From Corynebacterium kroppenstedtii (GTDB taxonomy: Bacteria > Actinomycetota > Actinomycetes > Mycobacteriales > Mycobacteriaceae): a DNA stretch of 64,000 nt. Position numbers and translations under genes: made by a program. Position 1 is the first letter of the stretch. Each line of letters opens with the position of its first letter. Positions 28,366-37,903 of the stretch are shown one piece after another. The notes under the pieces are model-generated. The model worked only from the letters and a program-made list of their open reading frames with translations, had not been told where the DNA came from and searched no databases. The stretch lies in assembly GCF_016894245.1 (NCBI RefSeq), contig NZ_CP069792.1:1798001-1862000 (forward strand), given 5' to 3'.

Positions 28366-28366
28366 G
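28322..28366 (+). promoter_or_regulatory. Candidate +1 frameshift site in chelatase gene
   Basis: Zero frame reads GCG CCC TTT CGT CGC TAG. Skipping one base at CCC-T or TTT-C gives [11 protein letters not shown] and enters the downstream frame. Upstream is a perfect anti-SD-like AGGAAGGAGG (28322-28331), 19 bases before CCC, and a short stem GCGCC/GGCGC just before the site. These fit programmed recoding, though the spacing is longer than in prfB. A one-base sequencing error in the C or T run is the alternative. Confidence 0.45.
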
Positions 28367-29146
28367 CTTGTTCAGCTTCAGAAGTTAGGCCAGGTCGAAT
28401 CCACCGCGCTGGGGCGACGATCGCATGCCATCTCAGCGCACGGCTCAACTATCCGAGCAGTACGAGACGGTCACGGTTTCAACGTCGTGGGGACGGTCCT
28501 CGCCGCGGCAGATCGTGGAGCGCGGATCGACAATCACACTCACCGTGTTCCTCTGGAATCGAATGACGTGCGCGGAAGCGTTCGTCGTGGATCGGAAGCA
28601 AACCTCGTCGTGTTCCTCGTCGATGCCTCGGGGTCGATGGCAGCACGCGACCGTCTCTCAGCTGTGACAGGAGCGATTATGTCGATGCTAACCGACGCTT
28701 ACCAGCGCCGCGACAAGGTCGCCGTGATCACTATCCATGGGTCAGAAGCAACAGTCGTTCTTCCGCCTACACGGTCGATCACGATCGCTGCTCGTCGTTT
28801 AGCCGATGTCAAAATAGGTGGACGTACCCCGTTGGCCGCCGGGCTCGATAAAGCTTATGAGCTAATTACCCGCGAGCATTATCGCGAGCCTGGCCGTAGA
28901 GCTATCCTCATGTGTCTGTCGGACGGACGCGCAAATGGCAAAGGTGGTCTGGCTGCTGCCGAGGTAGCAGCTCGTCGTATCGCTCGCCGAGGGCTTGTAG
29001 GGAGCGTTGTCATCGATTGTGAACGCCCAGGCCGGGTGCGATTAGGTTTAGCATCACGACTAGCAGCGAACCTCCATGCCCCGTGTGTTCGGTTAGATGA
29101 GTTGTCGGCCGATAACCTAGGTGGAGTCATCAAGACGGTGAGCTAA
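28354..29146 (+). CDS. Mg/Co-chelatase von Willebrand (integrin I) part of split chlD
   Basis: The +1 frame from about 28352 encodes 263 residues that complete the chelatase medium subunit. A linker with [12 protein letters not shown] and GRRSHAIS leads to the metal-ion-dependent adhesion site of an integrin I domain: DASGS in [13 protein letters not shown], the Thr of [10 protein letters not shown] and the Asp of MCLSDGRAN. No convincing start codon or separate function is seen for this part, so it is most simply made by frameshifting from the upstream frame, giving one protein of about 651 residues (Rv2850c, its apparent counterpart, has about 630). The frame is also open upstream to 27950 but that stretch is an out-of-frame shadow of the AAA+ part. 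Confidence 0.8.
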
Positions 29147-29283
29147 AGCGACGACTCTGCTCAGCTCCGAGTAGACGCAGCGATAATTGCATAGACGCAC
29201 GCTCGCAGACTAGATTGTGAAAGCCCTGGTCAGGCGCGTTGATGGAGCACAGGCAACGACAGTCACCGAGGAGAAAGACGACA

Positions 29284-29904
29284 ATGCCCAAAGGAAAAGT
29301 TGATCCCGCAAACATCCCCAATGACGGATTAACGACACGACAACGACGGATGCTCCCCGTCACCGCAGTCAACACTGGCGATGGCAAAGGAAAATCCACA
29401 GCCGCTTTCGGCATGGCCCTGCGCGCGTGGAACCAAGGAATGAACATCGGCGTCTTCCAGTTCGTCAAATCGGCGAAATGGCGAGTCGGCGAGGAAGCCG
29501 TCTTCCGGAAACTTGGGGAGCTCCACGACGAGACTGGTGTCGGCGGACCCGTCGAATGGCACAAAATGGGAGAAGGATGGTCATGGTCTCGGACTAAGGG
29601 AACCGAAGACGACCACGCACGCAATGCCCTCGATGGGTGGCATGAGGTTGCCCGACGGCTTCACGAGGAAACCCACGACTTTTATGTTCTTGACGAATTT
29701 ACCTATCCCATGGCATGGGGATGGGTTCCTGTCGAGGAAGTAGCCGAGACACTCCGGAACCGCCCTGGAACCCAACACGTCGTTATTACGGGCCGGCGAG
29801 CACCCCAAGAGATCATTGACGTAGCCGACCTTGTGACCAAGATGGAGAAAATCAAGCATCCCATGGATCAAGGAAGAAAAGGTCAGAAAGGTATCGAGTG
29901 GTAA
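29284..29904 (+). CDS. cobO: Cob(I)yrinic acid a,c-diamide adenosyltransferase
   Basis: Transfers the 5'-deoxyadenosyl group of ATP to reduced cobalt of corrinoids. CobA/CobO-type P-loop GDGKGKS is at residues 32-38, followed by RAWNQGMNIGVFQFVK and the DEFTYPMAWGW segment. 206 residues, normal. The ATG at 29284 has a GAGGAGAAAG ribosome binding site; the open frame runs back to 29239. It lies between the chelatase gene and cobB, the same order as in Mycobacterium, and overlaps cobB by 7 bases. Confidence 0.95.
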   Translation: MPKGKVDPANIPNDGLTTRQRRMLPVTAVNTGDGKGKSTAAFGMALRAWNQGMNIGVFQFVKSAKWRVGEEAVFRKLGELHDETGVGGPVEWHKMGEGWSWSRTKGTEDDHARNALDGWHEVARRLHEETHDFYVLDEFTYPMAWGWVPVEEVAETLRNRPGTQHVVITGRRAPQEIIDVADLVTKMEKIKHPMDQGRKGQKGIEW

Positions 29905-31421
29905 ACACCCAAGATACGGGCGCGCCGGGACTCGTCATTGCCGGTTCAGCCTCTGGGACGGGAAAGACGACGCTTGCCACTGGTCTGATGGCGGCATTGA
30001 GCCGACGCCATGTTGTTGCACCGTTTAAAGTGGGCCCCGACTACATTGACCCTGGTTACCATGGTGTAGCCACGGGACGGCCGGGACGTAACCTCGATTC
30101 AGTCATGTGTGGAACCGACCGTATAGCACCGTTGTATCGTCACGGCTCATTGGGCGCGGATATTGCTGTGGTGGAAGGTGTGATGGGTCTTTTCGACGGT
30201 AGAATCCCGGCCTTGTCCTCGCACGGTAGAGACAAAAGTAGTGCAGTGGACAGCGGTTCCCTTGCTAGCGGCTCCACGGCCGAAGTGGCGAGGCTAGTTG
30301 GCCTTCCTGTCGTTCTCGTCATTGATGTCCGAGGCATGAGTCAGTCGGTCGGAGCCGTCGTGAAAGGTTTTATGACTCTGGATCCGGATGTGACCATCGC
30401 TGGCGTGATCTTGAATCGAGTGGGTTCCACTAGACACACGGCTGTCGCGACGAAAGCGGTCGAAGAGCAGGGGGTCCCAGTTATTGGTGCGGTTCCGCGT
30501 GCCGTCGATGTTGAGGTGCCTAGTCGGCATTTGGGGCTAATCACGACGTCTGAGTGGAGTGCGGAAGCGCAAGAAGCTGTCGACCATATGGCAGACATGG
30601 TGGAAGACTCTGTTGACCTGGACGCTGTGCGCGCCCTGGCTACACCGCCCGCGCCGGGCCCGGTGTGGAATCCTGCTGAGGAGATAAAGCAGTACCCTTC
30701 GCCTACGACGCATCACCACCCTGGCGCGGGTTCTTGTCGCCAACGACCATTGATTGCCATGGTTGGTGGGCCAGCATTTAGCTTCTCATACGCAGAGCAT
30801 CGGGAACTGCTCGACGCAGCAGGTGCTGATGTCATTGATGTGGATCCGTTGGGGGATGAAGAAACGGCGTGCGATGCTGTCCGGCGATCTGACGGGATTA
30901 TCATCCCTGGAGGTTTTCCGGAAGAGCATGTGAAGGAGCTGTCCTCGAGACGACACTTAGCTCAGCTCATCCGTGAATCAGCGAATTGCCATCGTCCTAT
31001 TCACGCCGAGTGCGCTGGGTTGTTGTGGCTCCTTGAGAGTTTGGAAGGCTATCCCATGTGTGGGGTATTTCCGGCATCCGCACATATGAACAAGCGGGTG
31101 ACCCTTGGCTACCGAGAAGCTACTGCTACACAGTCGTCAGTGTTATGGCATCACGGGGATCGACTTATTGGTCACGAATTCCACCACACATCCCTCGTCA
31201 TTGACGACGTTGCTACGGGGGGTTCGACTGATCCGTCAGAACATCAGTCTGCGTGGACGTGGACCGGGTGGGACGGCCACAATGTCTACGAAGGTTGGGT
31301 GCGCAACAACATTCACGCGTCGTATTTGCATACCCATCCCGCCGCCATGCCCAGCGCTATCGTTCATTTTGTCGACGCTTGCCGCGAGTTTCACGATGAG
31401 CAGGCGTCGCATTGTGCGTGA
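29898..31421 (+). CDS. cobB: Hydrogenobyrinic acid / cobyrinic acid a,c-diamide synthase
   Basis: Glutamine-dependent amidation of the a and c side chains of the corrin ring. P-loop SASGTGKTT at 17-25, KVGPDYIDPGYH, then a C-terminal class I amidotransferase domain whose nucleophile Cys is in HAECAGLLWL (about residue 372), with YLHTHPAAMP near the end. 507 residues. The GTG start overlaps the cobO stop, so translation is probably coupled. Together with cobO and the chelatase it forms the middle of the cobalt-insertion and amidation steps; whether the pathway starts from an aerobic or anaerobic ring contraction cannot be decided here. Confidence 0.93.
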   Translation: MVNTQDTGAPGLVIAGSASGTGKTTLATGLMAALSRRHVVAPFKVGPDYIDPGYHGVATGRPGRNLDSVMCGTDRIAPLYRHGSLGADIAVVEGVMGLFDGRIPALSSHGRDKSSAVDSGSLASGSTAEVARLVGLPVVLVIDVRGMSQSVGAVVKGFMTLDPDVTIAGVILNRVGSTRHTAVATKAVEEQGVPVIGAVPRAVDVEVPSRHLGLITTSEWSAEAQEAVDHMADMVEDSVDLDAVRALATPPAPGPVWNPAEEIKQYPSPTTHHHPGAGSCRQRPLIAMVGGPAFSFSYAEHRELLDAAGADVIDVDPLGDEETACDAVRRSDGIIIPGGFPEEHVKELSSRRHLAQLIRESANCHRPIHAECAGLLWLLESLEGYPMCGVFPASAHMNKRVTLGYREATATQSSVLWHHGDRLIGHEFHHTSLVIDDVATGGSTDPSEHQSAWTWTGWDGHNVYEGWVRNNIHASYLHTHPAAMPSAIVHFVDACREFHDEQASHCA

Positions 31422-31557
31422 GCTGTTCCCGCATCGTGCTTGAGCTGCCGCGGTACGCGTGAGCCGTCGCCTCGTCGATAATGGCGACAACCTGCGCACA
31501 CAGCCAACCCATCCACCAGCGTCAGCCCCCAACGAGACCGAGACTAAGCTGAAGGCT

Positions 31558-32352
31558 ATGACCGATTTGCCACCAGTGACCCTTCGACCGCTGCCGTCGG
31601 AGACTATCAGCGATATCCGAGGACAGCTTCGTGGAACAGTTGCCTTAGTCGGTGGTGGCCCAGGCGATCCAGGTCTGATCTCGTACCGTGGATATCAATA
31701 TGTGGGGGCCGCGGACGTCATCTTGATCGACCACTTAGCACCTGATCTCTCGCCAATCATTCCCCCTGATTGCGAAGTTATTGATGTGGCAAAGTTGCCG
31801 TATCGAAAGTCGGTAGCCCAGGAAAAAATCAACTCGATGCTGGTTGAACACGCAGAAGCCGGTGAATTTGTCGTCCGACTGAAGGGCGGAGACCCCTTCA
31901 TTTTCGGTCGTGGGCTCGAAGAGCAAGAGTACTGCGAAGAGCAGCATGTGTCGGTCACGGTCGTCCCGGGTATAACAAGCCCCATTGCTGTTCCTGAAAC
32001 TGCCGGCGTGTCCGTGACTCAACGCGGTGTGACTCATGATTTCACCGTGGTGTCAGGTCACGTGCCGCCCGGGCACCCCAAGTCACTCGTGAATTGGGAA
32101 GCATTAGGCCACATGAGAGGCACAATTTGTATCATCATGGGCGTGAAAAATGGTGGCGCCATTGCCCAAGCGCTGATGGATGCAGGTCGTGATCCTGAAA
32201 CCCCAGCCTTTGTTACCCAAGAAGGAACGACGTCCAACGAACGATCGATTGCGACGACGTTGGCCTCATTAGGGCAAGTGCTGGAAAACGTCGATCCGCC
32301 GGCGGTGATTGTCATCGGCGACGTCGCGGTACCGCGTCCCCACGCAGAATAG
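31558..32352 (+). CDS. cobA: Uroporphyrinogen-III C-methyltransferase
   Basis: Methylates uroporphyrinogen III at C2 and C7 to precorrin-2, the entry to cobalamin and siroheme. Signature VGGGPGDPGLIS at 31-42, VVRLKGGDPFIFGRG, VVPGITSPIAVPE and GTTSNERSIATTL. 264 residues; a single-domain SUMT without the CysG dehydrogenase or UroD fusion. The ATG at 31558 follows TAAGCT (31545-31550) by 7 bases; the frame is open from 31459. It may have its own promoter despite lying in line with cobB. A weak GAAGG is also present near the ATG. Confidence 0.93.
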   Translation: MTDLPPVTLRPLPSETISDIRGQLRGTVALVGGGPGDPGLISYRGYQYVGAADVILIDHLAPDLSPIIPPDCEVIDVAKLPYRKSVAQEKINSMLVEHAEAGEFVVRLKGGDPFIFGRGLEEQEYCEEQHVSVTVVPGITSPIAVPETAGVSVTQRGVTHDFTVVSGHVPPGHPKSLVNWEALGHMRGTICIIMGVKNGGAIAQALMDAGRDPETPAFVTQEGTTSNERSIATTLASLGQVLENVDPPAVIVIGDVAVPRPHAE

Positions 32353-32355
32353 CCC

Positions 32356-32387
32356 CTCACGCGAACTCGGCTCTCAAGCCGCGTGAG
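32356..32387. terminator. Hairpin between convergent cobA and yaaA
   Basis: CTCACGC (32356-32362) pairs with GCGTGAG (32381-32387), with an inner stem GGCT/AGCC (32369-32372, 32377-32380). No clear T-run, so a bidirectional terminator is likely but not certain. Confidence 0.5.
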
Positions 32388-32389
32388 CT

Positions 32390-33265
32390 CTACTGCGGAA
32401 TGAGCATGGTGACGAGGTCCCCCTTCGTCCCTTTCACCGCACCTGGCCGGATTTCCGTCGCGAACCCCAACTCCTTATCGATCACGCTGGATAAAAGCTC
32501 GGCGGCATGTTCCTGCTTACATTCAGAAGCTTCCGCCAAGTGCCGAGCGACCAGGCCTTTATAAAACTTGTTGAAGTGGGAGACCACTTTCCGTTTTCCG
32601 GCAGCATCAATCGTTTCGACGCGAAGTTCTGTCGCGCCGGGCACGGGGCCCAAATGTCGGTACGTTCCGGAGCGAAAATCGAATACCGCATTGGACTGTG
32701 CGTCGGTACTGCCGCGCCACTCGACCAGAGCCTGAGTCAAGGCTGGCTTCCAGCGCGCCCGCATTGTGGAGTCGTTCAAGGTTACGGTGCCGGATAGTCG
32801 GTGATGAGGGATGAAGTCGTCGGCAGAAATAACCCCGAATAATGCCGAACCTATGGCCAGGCGACGCATAGCTGCGGCGGATAAAGGCCCCACAGCTGGA
32901 CAAATGTGACCCGCTTTCGTGACGGGGTCCTTTCGTCCCGAAGGAGCCAGTGCGTCGTACAGAACACCGGTATAGATCGTCAAAGCGGGGGCAGCCTGGC
33001 TGGTTAAGAGCTGGGCGTTCGATGCGCGCTCGGCATCAAGGCGTTCAGACAACCCCAATACTTCTCGAGCCTGCGCCCGCCCTTCCTCAGTCTCGACGTT
33101 GCACAAGGCGATGAGCTCGTGAGCGATCTCCTGGCGTGTCGGGTTGAGAGAAGGAAAGTGCAGTGTGTCCCAATCCAAAGTTGGACCATCACCGTGGGAG
33201 GAGCCACGATCCGCAGTATCGGCTGGGCGAGATTGTGACTCCGACGGCGGAAGGATTATCAACAT
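32390..33265 (-). CDS. yaaA: YaaA family peroxide-stress protein (DUF328)
   Basis: 291 residues with the N-terminal MLIILPPSESQSRP, the LTIYTGVLYDALAP block, FGVISADDFIPHHRLSG and the FNKFYKGLVARHL segment, all typical of the YaaA family. In E. coli YaaA lowers intracellular free iron during peroxide stress; members bind DNA. Role here is inferred from family only. A TAGGCT hexamer (33272-33277 on the minus strand) lies 6 bases before the ATG and no ribosome binding site is seen, which suggests a leaderless transcript. It follows ino1 on the same strand with a 53-base gap. Confidence 0.9.
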   Translation of the reverse strand: MLIILPPSESQSRPADTADRGSSHGDGPTLDWDTLHFPSLNPTRQEIAHELIALCNVETEEGRAQAREVLGLSERLDAERASNAQLLTSQAAPALTIYTGVLYDALAPSGRKDPVTKAGHICPAVGPLSAAAMRRLAIGSALFGVISADDFIPHHRLSGTVTLNDSTMRARWKPALTQALVEWRGSTDAQSNAVFDFRSGTYRHLGPVPGATELRVETIDAAGKRKVVSHFNKFYKGLVARHLAEASECKQEHAAELLSSVIDKELGFATEIRPGAVKGTKGDLVTMLIPQ

Positions 33266-33318
33266 GGGGAAAGCCTATCGGGCGATCATTCCGGTACCGC
33301 GCTGAGGGGCGTCGATAA

Positions 33319-34398
33319 TTATTCTCCGCTGATAAAATCTTCGAGCTGCTGCCGAGCAACCTCATCGCGCAGCTGTTTCGGGGGCGACTTCATGAGGTAA
33401 GAGGCGGCCGAATAAACCGGACCGGATACCCCTCGATCTTTCGCAATTTTCGCCGCGCGAAGAGCGTCGATAATTATTCCGGCTGAGTTAGGGGAGTCCC
33501 ATACTTCTAATTTGTATTCAAGATTGAGCGGGACATCACCGAAAGTCGTCCCCTCGAGCCGCACATACGCCCATTTCCGGTCATCGAGCCAACTAACATA
33601 GTCCGAGGGTCCGATATGGACGTTGCCTTCACCCATATCGTGCTCGAGATTCGACGTCACCGCCCGAGTCTTAGAAATCTTTTTAGATTCAAGACGGCGG
33701 CGCTCCAGCATATTTTTAAAGTCCATATTTCCACCGACATTTAACTGCATCGTGCGGTCAAGCCGAACTCCGCGATCCTCAAAGAGTTTCGCCATCACGC
33801 GGTGGCTGATTGTCGCCCCGACTTGCGACTTAATATCGTCGCCAACAATCGGGACGCCGGCGTCTTCGAACTTCTTGGCCCATTCTGGGTCGGACGCGAT
33901 GAATACGGGGAGTGCATTAACAAACGCCACGCCAGCGTCGATCGCGCACTGCGCATAATGCTTGTCGGCTTGTTCGGATCCCACGGGCAGATATGACACG
34001 AGAACGTCCGCCTCGGTATCGCGAAGCACCTGAGTGACGTCGACAGGTTCCTCGCTCGACTCATCAATTGTCTCTTGGTAGTACTGACCTAAACCGTCGT
34101 ACGTGGGGCCACGCTGAACAGTGACTCCGCTGGAAGGAACGTCGCAAATCTTAATCGTGCAGTTCTCTGACGCGTTAATGGCGTCGGACAGATCAGTGCC
34201 AACTTTCTTTGCATCGACGTCGAATGCGGCGACAAATTCAATATCTCCGACGTGATAGTCGCCGAATTTCACATGCATGAGTCCGGGAACTTTTTCTTCC
34301 GGGTCAGCGTCTTTGTAATATTCCACACCTTGAACGAGTGACGAGGCACAGTTTCCGACCCCCGCAATCGCCACGCGAATAGGCTTTCGTTCAGACAT
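33319..34398 (-). CDS. ino1: Inositol-1-phosphate synthase (actinobacterial type)
   Basis: Converts glucose-6-phosphate to myo-inositol-1-phosphate with NAD, the source of inositol for phosphatidylinositol, its mannosides and mycothiol. N-terminal NAD-binding [42 protein letters not shown] and the [14 protein letters not shown] segment identify the family; 359 residues, normal. AAAGGAG ribosome binding site. Two other genes in the window use its product downstream: mtr through mycothiol, and the CDP-diacylglycerol made by cdsA for phosphatidylinositol. In Corynebacterium glutamicum ino1 is controlled by the inositol-sensing regulator IpsA; a 7-bp inverted repeat about 100 bases upstream is a candidate site. 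Confidence 0.95.
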   Translation of the reverse strand: MSERKPIRVAIAGVGNCASSLVQGVEYYKDADPEEKVPGLMHVKFGDYHVGDIEFVAAFDVDAKKVGTDLSDAINASENCTIKICDVPSSGVTVQRGPTYDGLGQYYQETIDESSEEPVDVTQVLRDTEADVLVSYLPVGSEQADKHYAQCAIDAGVAFVNALPVFIASDPEWAKKFEDAGVPIVGDDIKSQVGATISHRVMAKLFEDRGVRLDRTMQLNVGGNMDFKNMLERRRLESKKISKTRAVTSNLEHDMGEGNVHIGPSDYVSWLDDRKWAYVRLEGTTFGDVPLNLEYKLEVWDSPNSAGIIIDALRAAKIAKDRGVSGPVYSAASYLMKSPPKQLRDEVARQQLEDFISGE

Positions 34399-34805
34399 AG
34401 AGTCTCCTTTCGTTATTTAGTGATGTTCGGCACGGGTGTGCAGGCACAGCGGACACTTTAATGTCGGAAATACGTGTATTTGTTCAGCTCAGCTGGTTTG
34501 TTAATCGTTGTAGTTGATCGATTAAGAGGGTGTATCCAGGCGCAAAAAGGTGCTAAAAAAGAACGGATAGTTTTTATTGAGTGTTGGAATTTACCCCTAT
34601 GTAGGTGTAGTTACGGCTATTGCGGGCCAGGTTCGACGCTGACTGTGAGTTGACTGTGACGCTGACTCTTACGCTGAGGTAGGCGATGGCGTGACGATGG
34701 CGTGGCGATGACACTGTGTAAATTTTTTCAGGCGCACCACCACCATGGTTATTCTCATCCACCGGAGCGCGACCTTACTGAAACTGTGGGGTAATGTATC
34801 GAGCC
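34399..34805. other. Divergent intergenic region ino1 / proS
   Basis: No gene seen. It contains an inverted repeat (34501-34525) and, at about 34630-34710, a run of short imperfect direct repeats based on GACGCTGACT and GATGGCGTG. A -10 hexamer for proS is at the right edge. Confidence 0.45.
34501..34525. promoter_or_regulatory. Inverted repeat in ino1 upstream region
   Basis: TTAATCG (34501-34507) and CGATTAA (34519-34525) are perfect inverted copies with an 11-base spacer. The position about 100 bases upstream of ino1 fits an operator for a dimeric regulator. Confidence 0.4.
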
Positions 34806-34806
34806 A
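34792..34806 (+). promoter_or_regulatory. Candidate proS -10 (leaderless ATG)
   Basis: TAATGT (34792-34797) lies 8 bases before the ATG at 34806. An upstream in-frame ATG at 34794 falls inside this hexamer and cannot be the start if it is used. Confidence 0.5.
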
Positions 34807-36578
34807 TGATTACCCGTATGTCCTCTCTTTTTGTGCGAACCTTGCGTGAAGACCCTGCCGATGCAGAAGTCCCTAGCCATAAGCTCCTCGTTCGGGCGGG
34901 TTTTATACGACGCATCGCACCCGGTGTTTATTCTTGGCTGCCGCTCGGGCTCAAGGTTCTACGAAACATTGAGCGGATTGTGCGGGAAGAGATGGACGGC
35001 ATAGGCGCTCAAGAAATTGAATTACCTGCCTTGCTTCCACGTGATTCGTATGAAGTGACGGGCCGATGGACAGAGTATGGAGACGCTCTTTTCCGGTTAA
35101 AAGACCGTAAGAAAGGCGACTATCTCTTAGGACCTACTCACGAGGAAATTTTTACTGAGACGGTGAAAGGTGAGTACTCCTCGTATAAAGATTTCCCCGT
35201 CACTCTGTATCAAATTCAAACCAAGTACAGGGATGAAGAACGCCCTCGCGCGGGAATTCTGCGCGGACGGGAATTCGTCATGTGCGATTCCTACTCCTTC
35301 GATATGAAAGACGAGGGGTTAGAGAAGTCGTACCAGGATCACCGAGCCGCCTATCAGCGCATGTTTAACCGTTTAGGGCTCGATTACGCGATCTGCGCTG
35401 CGACGTCCGGTGCGATGGGCGGGTCCGCCTCCGAGGAATTCCTCGCTGTCTCGCCCGTTGGCGAAGACACGTTTGTCACGTCGACAAGCTCCGATTATGC
35501 GGCCAATGTGGAGGCTGTCGTTACCCCTGCACCGACTGTCGACGAGCATGCGGTCGATTCGATTGAGCCGGCGATCACACTTGAGTCGCCTAACTGTACG
35601 ACGATTGCCGCGCTGGTGGACTGGGCCAATACGAACCAGACGGTGTCCCAGCGGTACGGTCGTGAAATCACGGCTCAAGACACCCTGAAATGTGTGGTAG
35701 TGAAGACGCGGAAACCGGGGGAGAGCGACTTCGCGTATGCCATTATTGCCATTCCCGGTGACCGTGAAGTGGATATGAAACGTCTCGAGGCTTCGTTGGA
35801 GCCGAAAGAAGTTGTCCTTGCTGAGAAGGAAGATTTCGACGGCCATGACTTCCTCCCCAAAGGCTACGTCGGCCCAGTGGGCATGGCGGAGCACGATGTG
35901 AGGGTCCTTGTTGACCCGCGCGTGGTATCGGGTACACGGTGGATTACCGGAGCTGGGGTAGATGGCCACCACAGCGTTGACGTCACGGTGGGGCGCGATT
36001 TCACCCCAGATGGCACTATCGAGGCCGCCGAGGTGAAAGAGGGAGATCTTGCACCGGATGGAACCGGCACCTTACTTCTCAAGCAGGGGATTGAGATAGG
36101 CCACATCTTCCAACTCGGTCGGAAGTACACAAACGCTTTCGAGCTCGATGTGCTGGATGAAAATGGTAAACGCTCACGCCCGACAATGGGATCCTACGGA
36201 GTGGGAATTTCGCGTTTGGTCGGTGTGGTTGCGGAGCAATACCACGATGATAAAGGCTTAAAGTGGCCTGTCAGTGTTGCACCGTTCCCAGTTCATCTCG
36301 TGGTTGCGAATAAGGATGCAGAGGCAGCGGAAGCAGCGTCTGCCCTCGCGGAGGATCTATCCAATCGTGGGCTCGACATCCTCTTCGACGATCGGCCAAA
36401 GGTCAGCCCGGGTGTGAAGTTCAAGGATTCGGAACTGCTGGGTATGCCCTACGTTGTGGTGTTGGGCCGCGCGTTCAAGGAAGGAAAAGTTGAGGTTCGC
36501 GATCGGTTGGCCGATTCGGTGGAAACGGTCCCCGTCGAGGGGGCTGCCGAGCATATCGCGAGGCTCGTCAAAAGCTAA
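34806..36578 (+). CDS. proS: Prolyl-tRNA synthetase
   Basis: Class II synthetase that charges tRNA-Pro. N-terminal [21 protein letters not shown] and [25 protein letters not shown] are conserved; motif 2 lies in [27 protein letters not shown]; an editing (INS) domain fills about 220-385; the C-terminal anticodon-binding domain begins near [12 protein letters not shown]. 590 residues is the bacterial long form with editing domain. Start ATG 34806 from conserved N-terminus and -10 position. Stop is convergent with the DUF4439 gene. Confidence 0.96.
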   Translation: MITRMSSLFVRTLREDPADAEVPSHKLLVRAGFIRRIAPGVYSWLPLGLKVLRNIERIVREEMDGIGAQEIELPALLPRDSYEVTGRWTEYGDALFRLKDRKKGDYLLGPTHEEIFTETVKGEYSSYKDFPVTLYQIQTKYRDEERPRAGILRGREFVMCDSYSFDMKDEGLEKSYQDHRAAYQRMFNRLGLDYAICAATSGAMGGSASEEFLAVSPVGEDTFVTSTSSDYAANVEAVVTPAPTVDEHAVDSIEPAITLESPNCTTIAALVDWANTNQTVSQRYGREITAQDTLKCVVVKTRKPGESDFAYAIIAIPGDREVDMKRLEASLEPKEVVLAEKEDFDGHDFLPKGYVGPVGMAEHDVRVLVDPRVVSGTRWITGAGVDGHHSVDVTVGRDFTPDGTIEAAEVKEGDLAPDGTGTLLLKQGIEIGHIFQLGRKYTNAFELDVLDENGKRSRPTMGSYGVGISRLVGVVAEQYHDDKGLKWPVSVAPFPVHLVVANKDAEAAEAASALAEDLSNRGLDILFDDRPKVSPGVKFKDSELLGMPYVVVLGRAFKEGKVEVRDRLADSVETVPVEGAAEHIARLVKS

Positions 36579-36602
36579 CGTCGCCGTGTGAAAAGGCGAC
36601 GT
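36578..36602. terminator. Hairpin between convergent proS and DUF4439 gene
   Basis: ACGTCGCC (36578-36585) pairs perfectly with GGCGACGT (36595-36602). No proper T-run follows, so terminator function is moderately supported. Confidence 0.5.
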
Positions 36603-36647
36603 CGCTTTGTAACAAGCCAACGTCGGCGGAACCGACCAGAGGTGGGA

Positions 36648-37844
36648 TTAGCTGTGTGCCGACGTCCCCTTCCCTGGTAGATGGAGGCGATCGTCATTCA
36701 TCGCGTTTCCTCCGGCTTTATCGATGAAGTATGCGGCGTCCACGGCTGAATACGTCATCAGTGAGGAGGCTATCTCCATCGCGCTACCTGTGTTCATAGC
36801 CCGCGCCTGGTCGTACGTTTTGGCACACGCAAGCAGCTCCAGGTTAATCAGGAATTGCTGGGCGGTTTCTGAGTCTGTCGGCGGGGCTTCATAGGAGTAT
36901 GCAGCATCGGCGAGGGGGATGTTGTTCTGAGAGACCTTCGCCTGGTCCTCGAGCCATGAAATGATGCGGTCCCGCGTCGCACGGTGCTTATCCGCTGCAG
37001 ACGCGATGCTCTTTTTTAGTGCGGAGTCCGCAAAAGGGAGGGCTAACCCGAAGCCGTAGATAATTTGATACTCAGTCGTGAGCAGCGTGGTCATTGCGGT
37101 GACATCAGCTTTATTAGGGCGACGGTTGTCGCTCGATGAACCCGGCGATGCGGTGAGCCTCGATGGTGAAGCACCATCGTTGCCCTCCTTCGTCTCCGTG
37201 CTGCCGGAGTCCGATTCACCGAGCGACGTTTGCGCGGCAATGGTCGATAGTGATGAAGCAATAGAGAGAAGTAAACCGTTATTGCGTTTAGTGTCCGCTT
37301 GAGATGCCACCGAGACGATCGACGAACGAAGATCGCTCAGCTTTTGGGATAACTCTTCGTCACTGCTTCCGCCACCCGGTTGCGGATTATCGCCGCCCTG
37401 ACCGCTGTTCGTGCCGTCTCTCGAGCCAGCGTCACTGTCGCGTTCAGAATCCAGCGTGGAATCTGAGCACGTTGACGGCGAATTCCCGTCTTTATCTGTG
37501 CCGCATATGCGTCGGATTTCTTGTCGGAGTGCATCTGCGTGGGTATGAACAAAAACCGCGGCATCGTGGTGTTGGGAAGCGTCAAGTGAATTCGCCACTC
37601 CGTTGGCCTGTGCGTAGAGGTCGGATAACTTCTGGTCAGGCTTAGTGTGTGTAGATTCGCACCCGGCTAGCAGGCCGCTTCCGGAGAGCACTGTGACGGC
37701 GACGGCAGCACCTATGGCTCGCGCGGAGCGTCCGAAGAAGGCCCGCCGAGATAGAGCAGCACCGGGGGTTTCACGTGAACTGTTCTGTTTCAGCTGTTCA
37801 GCACTACTGATCCTCGTCTGCGGGCTTTTCACGTTCCTCATCAC
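36648..37844 (-). CDS. DUF4439 Tat-exported lipoprotein
   Basis: 398 residues. Twin-arginine signal SRRAFFGRS (Arg33, Arg34), hydrophobic stretch and lipobox LAGC (Cys62) predict folded export and lipid anchoring. A Ser/Gly/Asp-rich disordered region (about 115-250) leads to a C-terminal helical, ferritin-like domain of about 140 residues with EYQIIYGFGLALPFADS and AADKHRATRDRIISWL, which matches DUF4439. Function unknown. GTG 37844 or ATG 37841 as start. Divergent from rimP, 58 bases apart, the same neighbourhood as in mycobacteria. Confidence 0.85.
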   Translation of the reverse strand: MMRNVKSPQTRISSAEQLKQNSSRETPGAALSRRAFFGRSARAIGAAVAVTVLSGSGLLAGCESTHTKPDQKLSDLYAQANGVANSLDASQHHDAAVFVHTHADALRQEIRRICGTDKDGNSPSTCSDSTLDSERDSDAGSRDGTNSGQGGDNPQPGGGSSDEELSQKLSDLRSSIVSVASQADTKRNNGLLLSIASSLSTIAAQTSLGESDSGSTETKEGNDGASPSRLTASPGSSSDNRRPNKADVTAMTTLLTTEYQIIYGFGLALPFADSALKKSIASAADKHRATRDRIISWLEDQAKVSQNNIPLADAAYSYEAPPTDSETAQQFLINLELLACAKTYDQARAMNTGSAMEIASSLMTYSAVDAAYFIDKAGGNAMNDDRLHLPGKGTSAHS

Positions 37845-37890
37845 CGTTCTAGTCTCTCACAGGCGGTTAGTGGGCTTGGCTGGTACTCGT

Positions 37891-37903
37891 TATCCTGGTT
37901 TTA
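37891..37903 (+). promoter_or_regulatory. Candidate rimP -10 (leaderless ATG)
   Basis: TATCCT (37891-37896) lies 6 bases before the ATG at 37903, without a ribosome binding site. Confidence 0.5.

Noticed and set aside
34794..34805. ATG at 34794 as proS start
   Set aside because: It lies within the probable -10 hexamer TAATGT and the conserved N-terminus begins at 34806.
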